Shown here: one piece after another, positions 58,893 through 64,000 of the stretch
How the letters are laid out: each line of letters starts with the position of its first letter
Numbering within the stretch: the first letter of the stretch is position 1
From: Alphaproteobacteria bacterium 65-37
GTDB taxonomy: Bacteria; Pseudomonadota; Alphaproteobacteria; Reyranellales; Reyranellaceae
NCBI GenBank assembly: GCA_001897995.1
Contig: MKRV01000260.1
Span: 1-64,000, forward strand
DNA: 64,000 nucleotides
Direction: 5' to 3'
Made by a program: the position numbers and the translations under genes
Notes under the pieces: generated by a model
Databases searched by the model: none
Seen by the model: only the letters and a program-made list of their open reading frames with translations
What the model was told of the DNA's origin: nothing

Positions 58893-59774
58893 CTATTTGC
58901 CTGTCCGGAGGAATTCGACGTGGAGGCGGTTGAATTGCTCCGCATCCTCGAACTGGGGCCAGTGGCCACAGCGGTTCATGACGACGAATTTCGAACTTGG
59001 GATCATGTCGGCGATCTGCTTGCCTTCTTCCGGCGTCGCGGTCGGGTCGTGCGACGTCCAGACGACCATGGTCGGCGCCTTGATCGAACGGTACTGCTCA
59101 GCGGTGATCATGTTGGGCCGCCGGATCTCCATCTCCTGCAGGCACATGATGCGCTTCATCGTGTCGGCGAACCCTGGCTGGGCATAGATCGCCCGGCGGG
59201 TCTCGATCAGATCGTCGGAAACCATGGATTTGTCGCACATCAGAAACTCGAGGCGCGCCTTGATGCGCTCCCAAGTAGGATCGGAGGCAGCTTCGTTAGA
59301 AAGCTTCTTTAACCGCTCCATGACCTGTGGGTGGGCCGTCCAGCCTCCGGCAGTATTGAGAACGAGCTTCTGGACCGCCGCCGGACGATGCACTGCGAGA
59401 TAGGTCGCGACCCAACCGCCGAGAGATTCACCGCTGATCATGGCCTTGTCCCTGCCGAGCGCCTTGAGCACGGCGAGCACGTGATCGGCATAATCCTTGA
59501 CCTGATAGTCAATGGGGGGCTTGTCGGTCCATCCATGTCCCAGCATGTCGATGGCGACGAACCAGAAGTGATCGGCATGTGGGCCGAAGTTCCTGGAGTA
59601 AGCCTCTGCATGGCCGCCAACACCATGCAGCGCAAGGACGAGCGGCTTCGACGGGTCACCCGACTCGATGCAGCGGGTCCGGATGCCGCCCGCTTCGATG
59701 TAATGCTGCTTGAAGGAGACACCCCTCAGATCAGCCCAGACGCTGGAAAAGTTCGCTGGACGTTTGTCACTCAT
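58893..59774 (-). CDS. Alpha/beta hydrolase, meta-cleavage product hydrolase (MhpC-like)
   Basis: LVLALHGVGGHAEAYSRNFGPHADHFWFVAIDMLGHGWTDKP; AMISGESLGGWVATYLA; NRCGHWPQFEDAEQFNRLHVEFL. Confidence 0.88.
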   Translation of the reverse strand: MSDKRPANFSSVWADLRGVSFKQHYIEAGGIRTRCIESGDPSKPLVLALHGVGGHAEAYSRNFGPHADHFWFVAIDMLGHGWTDKPPIDYQVKDYADHVLAVLKALGRDKAMISGESLGGWVATYLAVHRPAAVQKLVLNTAGGWTAHPQVMERLKKLSNEAASDPTWERIKARLEFLMCDKSMVSDDLIETRRAIYAQPGFADTMKRIMCLQEMEIRRPNMITAEQYRSIKAPTMVVWTSHDPTATPEEGKQIADMIPSSKFVVMNRCGHWPQFEDAEQFNRLHVEFLRTGK

Positions 59775-59797
59775 AACTCACTCTCGCTGGCTGGTTG

Positions 59798-61609
59798 TCA
59801 GGCGAACAGCGGCGTGGCGCTGGGCTTCGAGGATTCATGCAGGCTGTCGCGCTTCACCGCTGAAAGGTCCGTAAGGTCGAGGATCGTTCGGATCGCCGCG
59901 CCGAGCCGTTCGGTGGCTTCGCCGACATTGGGCGTGCCGTCTTTATCGCGCCAGGCCACCACCCCGTCCGGGCGGACAAGCAGCGCCCCGGCTTCCTCGA
60001 TCTCGCGGATGCGCTGCCACTCACAGTAGAGATCCTGTGTTTCGGGCGAACCGATCACTACGATCCGCAGGAAGGGCAGATCGAGCCGTCGCACTGCGTC
60101 CTTCCAGGCTGCACCGGCGAGGCCGGTTACCACGGTGAAAAGACCCTTTCCGGTCACGTCGAGCGTCGACACCCGCACACCGTCCGGACCGACAAGCCAT
60201 GCATGCGGGATCTTCGCCCCAGGACGCGTCGTCGGTTGATTGTAGAGGTCGCGATCCCGCAGCCATTTCTCCGGGCCAGTGCCGATGTCCGGAATCACGG
60301 CCGAGGATTCATACCGCTGGTTCATCTCAACGCCTTGGGCGTTGAACTCCCTCTGCTTGAGATCGAGCGCGGCCTGGGCGGCCTTGCGGGCGGCAACGCC
60401 CTCCGGCCCTGGATCGCGGAAGCGCGCAATTCCCGCTGCGATCGGATTCTCCGCGCCCTCGACTCGGAAGCACGCGTTCAAGGGGGCATAGTCGAGCCGC
60501 GACTGGTTCGCCCGCAGCACGACTTGCTTTCCAACGGGGGCCCGCTCCTGTGAATAGCTCTCCAGAAGTTTTGGACCAGCCCACCCCTTGACGGCGTAGG
60601 CGAGTTTCCAACCGAGATTGTGCGCGTCCTGCACGCAGGTGTTGTTGCCAAGACCACTCGAGGGCGGATGCCGGTGGACCGCGTCGCCACCGCAGAACAC
60701 CCGGCCCTTGGAATACTGGGTCACGTATGCCTGGTTCACGTACCAGATCGACGTCCTCACGATATCGAGTTCGATTGTCGGGTCACCGATCAGCACCTTG
60801 ATCTTCGGAACGATCGCCTCCGGCGACAGGTCCGGCTCTCCCTTGCTGATGTCGAAGCCCCAGCCAGCGATCCACTGCGTCCAGGGACGCACCGCGCGCA
60901 GGAGCCCCATGCCGATCTCGCCGAAGCTGGCGTCCGGGGTGACGATCCAGTTCAGGATGCTCGGGCGATGTCGGCTATATTTCGAAAGATCGGCGTTGAA
61001 GATGGTGTAGACCGTGCCCGCCCGCGCCATCCGGCCTTCGATCGGCAGCCCGAGATGGTCGACCACCATCGAGCGCGCGCCGTCGGCGCCGACCATGTAG
61101 CGCGCACGGATGGTGTATTGGCGGCAGTCCAATCGGTCGCGCAGCGTGGCCGTCACGCCGTCCGCATCCTGCTCGTGGCTGACGTACTCGGTGTTGAATG
61201 CGAATGTCGCGCCCTTCTCCGCCGCCTTCTGAAACAGGATAGGCTCGAGCAGCGGCTGAATGATGTCAACCATGCCGCACGGGCTCGCACGCAGATAGTC
61301 GCCGCGGCGATCGTCTCCCGTGCCCCACGTTCGCATTCGGACCAGCTCGGGCCCCGCAAGACTGGTCGTGAACGTCGTATCGCCCATCAGCTCCCACGGG
61401 CTCGCATACCGCGCGACATCGTCGGCGATTCCGAGGTCGCGGAAGACCTCGTTAGCGCGCTGGTTCGTAATATGGGCCCGCGGGCTGTCAGCCATCCAGT
61501 TGCCGCGCGAGACGATGTGACAGCGAGCGCCGCAATTGGCCAGCGCAAGCGCGGTGGTCGAGCCTGTCGGGCCGGCTCCGATGATGAGCACGTCTGTTTC
61601 GTATGCCAT
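59798..61609 (-). CDS. FAD-dependent aromatic hydroxylase, 2,4-dichlorophenol 6-monooxygenase (TfdB)-like
   Basis: MAYETDVLIIGAGPTGSTTALALANCGARCHIVSRGNWMADSPRAHITNQRANEVFRDLGI...GRVFCGGDAVHRHPPSSGLGNNTCVQDAHNLGWKLA. Confidence 0.9.
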   Translation of the reverse strand: MAYETDVLIIGAGPTGSTTALALANCGARCHIVSRGNWMADSPRAHITNQRANEVFRDLGIADDVARYASPWELMGDTTFTTSLAGPELVRMRTWGTGDDRRGDYLRASPCGMVDIIQPLLEPILFQKAAEKGATFAFNTEYVSHEQDADGVTATLRDRLDCRQYTIRARYMVGADGARSMVVDHLGLPIEGRMARAGTVYTIFNADLSKYSRHRPSILNWIVTPDASFGEIGMGLLRAVRPWTQWIAGWGFDISKGEPDLSPEAIVPKIKVLIGDPTIELDIVRTSIWYVNQAYVTQYSKGRVFCGGDAVHRHPPSSGLGNNTCVQDAHNLGWKLAYAVKGWAGPKLLESYSQERAPVGKQVVLRANQSRLDYAPLNACFRVEGAENPIAAGIARFRDPGPEGVAARKAAQAALDLKQREFNAQGVEMNQRYESSAVIPDIGTGPEKWLRDRDLYNQPTTRPGAKIPHAWLVGPDGVRVSTLDVTGKGLFTVVTGLAGAAWKDAVRRLDLPFLRIVVIGSPETQDLYCEWQRIREIEEAGALLVRPDGVVAWRDKDGTPNVGEATERLGAAIRTILDLTDLSAVKRDSLHESSKPSATPLFA

Positions 61610-61650
61610 GTGCCTGCTCTGCGATGCCTCGCACGCGAGGGATTCAGTCG

Positions 61651-62601
61651 TCAATGAGTGGTGTCGGCCTGTTTGGCGGCCATCATCGCCATGCCGGTGA
61701 TCCAGCCCGGAATAGCTTCGTAGAACTCCTGCTCGATCTCGAAGCGGCCGCCCGTCGAAAAGGCGCCAAAGGCGGCGACCCATGCGAGAACCTCGTTGGC
61801 GCCGCGGCCCGCGGCCTCGCGGACCTTGTCGGTATCGAGCGCATCCGCTCGCCAGATCTGTCCGCTGCGCAGGATCTCCATGAAATCCCTGTCCCAGTCC
61901 GGATTGAGCGGCTGGCAGGGGCCTTTGCCAGCCTCGGCGAGAACACCTGCCTCGAGCACGCGCTTCTCGCGCGTTGCCCTGGCTTCCGCGGTCGGATTGC
62001 GGCCATTGATCAGACGCTCGCGGACCTCCGGCGGCGCGTCCTTGATCGACGGCAGCGGAGGATCGTGCGACAGACCGCCTGAGGCCGCGAACAGCACCTT
62101 TTTGCCCGAATGCATGGCGAAGCGACCCACGGATTCGCCGAGCTGGCGCGCACGACGGTAAGTCGGCACGGGCGGCGCAGCGGCATTCACGAAGATGGGC
62201 AGGATGGGGATCGACTTGAAATCACCAAGCACCGCCTCCCACATCTGAACGAAGCCGTGATCAACCGACATGCGGTACGATATCGCGACGTCGAAGTCAT
62301 CCGCCCGCACATGATCCACAAGTTCGAGCGCTGTCTGCTCCGGAACGTCCAGCGGACCCGTCCCGCCACCCCAATCACCAAGGGAGACCGCTCCCGCTCC
62401 GACACAGAACGAGGGCATCAAGTCGTAGAAGAAGCCATTGAAGTGATCGGGCGCGAACTGGATCACGTAATCAGGCGCAAACTCGTTGACGAAGCTTCTA
62501 AGCCGCTCGAATGCAGTCCGGACGCGCTCCTCGGTTTCGGTGCTGGCGGGGCCTCTATACATCAAGGGCGTATGGGAGGCGCAGACGATCGCGACTGACA
62601 T
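61651..62601 (-). CDS. Extradiol dioxygenase, 3-carboxyethylcatechol 2,3-dioxygenase (MhpB)-like
   Basis: QFAPDHFNGFFYDLMPSFCVGAGAVSLGDWG...ISYRMSVDHGFVQ...LPIFVNAAAPPVPTYRRARQLGESVGRF...LFAASGGLSHDPP. Confidence 0.93.
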   Translation of the reverse strand: MSVAIVCASHTPLMYRGPASTETEERVRTAFERLRSFVNEFAPDYVIQFAPDHFNGFFYDLMPSFCVGAGAVSLGDWGGGTGPLDVPEQTALELVDHVRADDFDVAISYRMSVDHGFVQMWEAVLGDFKSIPILPIFVNAAAPPVPTYRRARQLGESVGRFAMHSGKKVLFAASGGLSHDPPLPSIKDAPPEVRERLINGRNPTAEARATREKRVLEAGVLAEAGKGPCQPLNPDWDRDFMEILRSGQIWRADALDTDKVREAAGRGANEVLAWVAAFGAFSTGGRFEIEQEFYEAIPGWITGMAMMAAKQADTTH

Positions 62602-62650
62602 GATCGAACTCCTTCGAACGCGAGTTGTATTATCGATTGATGGCTACCGG

Positions 62651-63877
62651 CTATTTCTTCACCAGCGGGCACGGGCTTTCGGAGAGCGGGCGATTCACGG
62701 ATTCGCCTGGTAGCGTCTGCACGACATTGTAGAGATCCCAGTCGCCCTTATTCTCTCCCGGTTTCTTCACCCGAAGCAGATACATATCGTGGATCATCTT
62801 GCGGTCGGCGCGGATATAGCCATCCGCCGCAAAGAAATCGTTCACCCGCTCCTTTTCCATCTGCTTCATTACAGTTGGAGCGTCGTCGGTACCTGTCGCC
62901 TTGACGGCCTTCAGGTAATGCGCCACCGAGGAATAGACGCCAGCATGGAAACTGGTCGGCATCTGCTTCGCCTTGGCATAGAAGCGCTCGGCCCATGCGC
63001 GCGTTTCCGGCGTACGGTCCCAATAGAACGGAGAGACCTCATAAGCGTCATGCGCGATATTCAGGCCGACGGCGTACACGTCCGTCAGCACCGATTGGAG
63101 CGGAACGATCTTAGCCCTCGCGCTCAATCCGAATTCGTCGGCCTGCTTGAGCGCCGTCACGGTATCACCGCTGGAGGCCGCAATCGCAATGACGTTGGCT
63201 CCGGCATTGGATGCCGTGAGCAGGAACGATGCGAAGTCAGACGTATTTGGTGGAAACACGGAGTTGCCCACCACCTGTCCGCCGTTCAGCTTCACCTGCT
63301 CCGACGTATCCCGCGTCAGAGCGTGACCGTAGGCCTGATCGACCGTGAGAAAGTACCACTTGGTCCCGCCCGCCTCGATCACGGCCTTCGCCGCGCCCTT
63401 CGCGAGATTGTAAGTATCAACGGTCCACTGAACAGTGAGCGGCGAGCAGGCCTTGCCGCTGAAATCGGACGAGGTCGAACCGGACAGCAGCATGACTTTG
63501 CTCCGTTGAGCGGCCATGTTTTGTACGGCGAAGCCGATCGGCGATCCCTGCATATCGGCGATCACATCGACGCCCTCAATGTCGAACCAGCGTGCGGCAA
63601 TTTGCGCCCCGACATCCGGCTTGCCCTGGTGATCCGCTGAAATGACTTCGACGTTGAGACCCGCTCCGAAGTCCTCGGCCGCCAATTCTGCCGCGACCAC
63701 CGAGCCCTTGCCGTTCGCCATGGCCGTGGGGCCAGCGATGTCGGTTAGGACACCTATCTTCACCTTCCCGCCGCTGAGATTCGGCGTCCCGCCGGCGCTC
63801 TGCGCTGCGGACGGCGCCGCCGAGATTGCGAGGGCCACGCACACGACCGCAGGCAAATGAAAGCTTGAATGAACCAT
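62651..63877 (-). CDS. ABC transporter substrate-binding protein (Leu/Ile/Val-binding type)
   Basis: Signal peptide; VKIGVLTDIAGPTAMANGKGSVVAAELAAEDFG...VEVISADHQGKPDVGAQIAARWFDIEGVDVIADMQGSPIGFAVQNMA. Confidence 0.92.
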   Translation of the reverse strand: MVHSSFHLPAVVCVALAISAAPSAAQSAGGTPNLSGGKVKIGVLTDIAGPTAMANGKGSVVAAELAAEDFGAGLNVEVISADHQGKPDVGAQIAARWFDIEGVDVIADMQGSPIGFAVQNMAAQRSKVMLLSGSTSSDFSGKACSPLTVQWTVDTYNLAKGAAKAVIEAGGTKWYFLTVDQAYGHALTRDTSEQVKLNGGQVVGNSVFPPNTSDFASFLLTASNAGANVIAIAASSGDTVTALKQADEFGLSARAKIVPLQSVLTDVYAVGLNIAHDAYEVSPFYWDRTPETRAWAERFYAKAKQMPTSFHAGVYSSVAHYLKAVKATGTDDAPTVMKQMEKERVNDFFAADGYIRADRKMIHDMYLLRVKKPGENKGDWDLYNVVQTLPGESVNRPLSESPCPLVKK

Positions 63878-63961
63878 CGTTTCCTCCCGTAGCCGCTCTA
63901 TTTGGACGTGCGGGCGATAGATTGCATTCTTTTGGACTTGGATTACATGAAACCTGTGAAA

Positions 63962-63978
63962 TGTTCGCGGTGCGAACA
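63962..63978. promoter_or_regulatory. Candidate IclR-family-like operator TGTTCGC-ggt-GCGAACA
   Basis: Perfect 7-bp arms, 3-nt spacer, 85 bp upstream of the - strand ABC SBP start and just upstream of a putative + strand start. Confidence 0.55.
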
Positions 63979-63995
63979 CATCCGGAGGGGATCCG

Positions 63996-64000
63996 ATGCA
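63996..64000 (+). CDS. Possible divergent gene start at window edge (only ATGCA visible)
   Basis: SD-like GGAGGGG at 63984-63990 followed by ATG at 63996. Confidence 0.35.

Overview
High-GC bacterial chromosome segment, alphaproteobacterial in style (Rhodospirillales/Rhizobiales-like; this is inference from gene content). It is densely coding, and I saw no rRNA, tRNA, IS element or CRISPR. Main blocks: (1) a trehalose operon otsB-GH15-otsA. (2) A hydantoinase/oxoprolinase-type catabolic block (Bug/TctC receptor, HyuA, HyuB, SMP-30, MFS, enolase superfamily, second Bug receptor). (3) Assorted housekeeping and envelope genes (KefB/YbaL-type antiporter, GST, exported nicotinamidase, OmpA). (4) A divergent VOC / ArsR-SRPBCC locus with a 20-bp-arm palindrome abutting the arsR start codon. 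(5) A secreted GH16-RTX-DUF4114 protein. (6) A complete-looking biuret/allophanate operon: GntR, BMP-type ABC transporter, biuret hydrolase, an unlisted 35-aa ORF, AtzF. (7) A class III cyclase with paired CxxC motifs, and a Hanks-type Ser/Thr kinase with a long coiled coil and extra C-terminal domains. (8) An HTH / alpha-beta hydrolase / YqeY-like divergent locus with a dyad operator. (9) An NRPS-like A-T-TE protein with a Cys-nucleophile thioesterase, followed by a flavoprotein and a Rieske oxygenase. (10) A meta-cleavage aromatic catabolism cluster (TfdB-like hydroxylase, MhpB-, MhpC- and MhpD-like) bordered by palindromes and, at the right edge, an IclR-like operator. The most promising candidates for undescribed biology are the A-T-TE/flavoprotein/Rieske operon, the HTH/hydrolase/YqeY-like locus, the ArsR palindrome and the small ORF inside the biuret operon. 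All family calls come from reading motifs by eye; no database search was possible.
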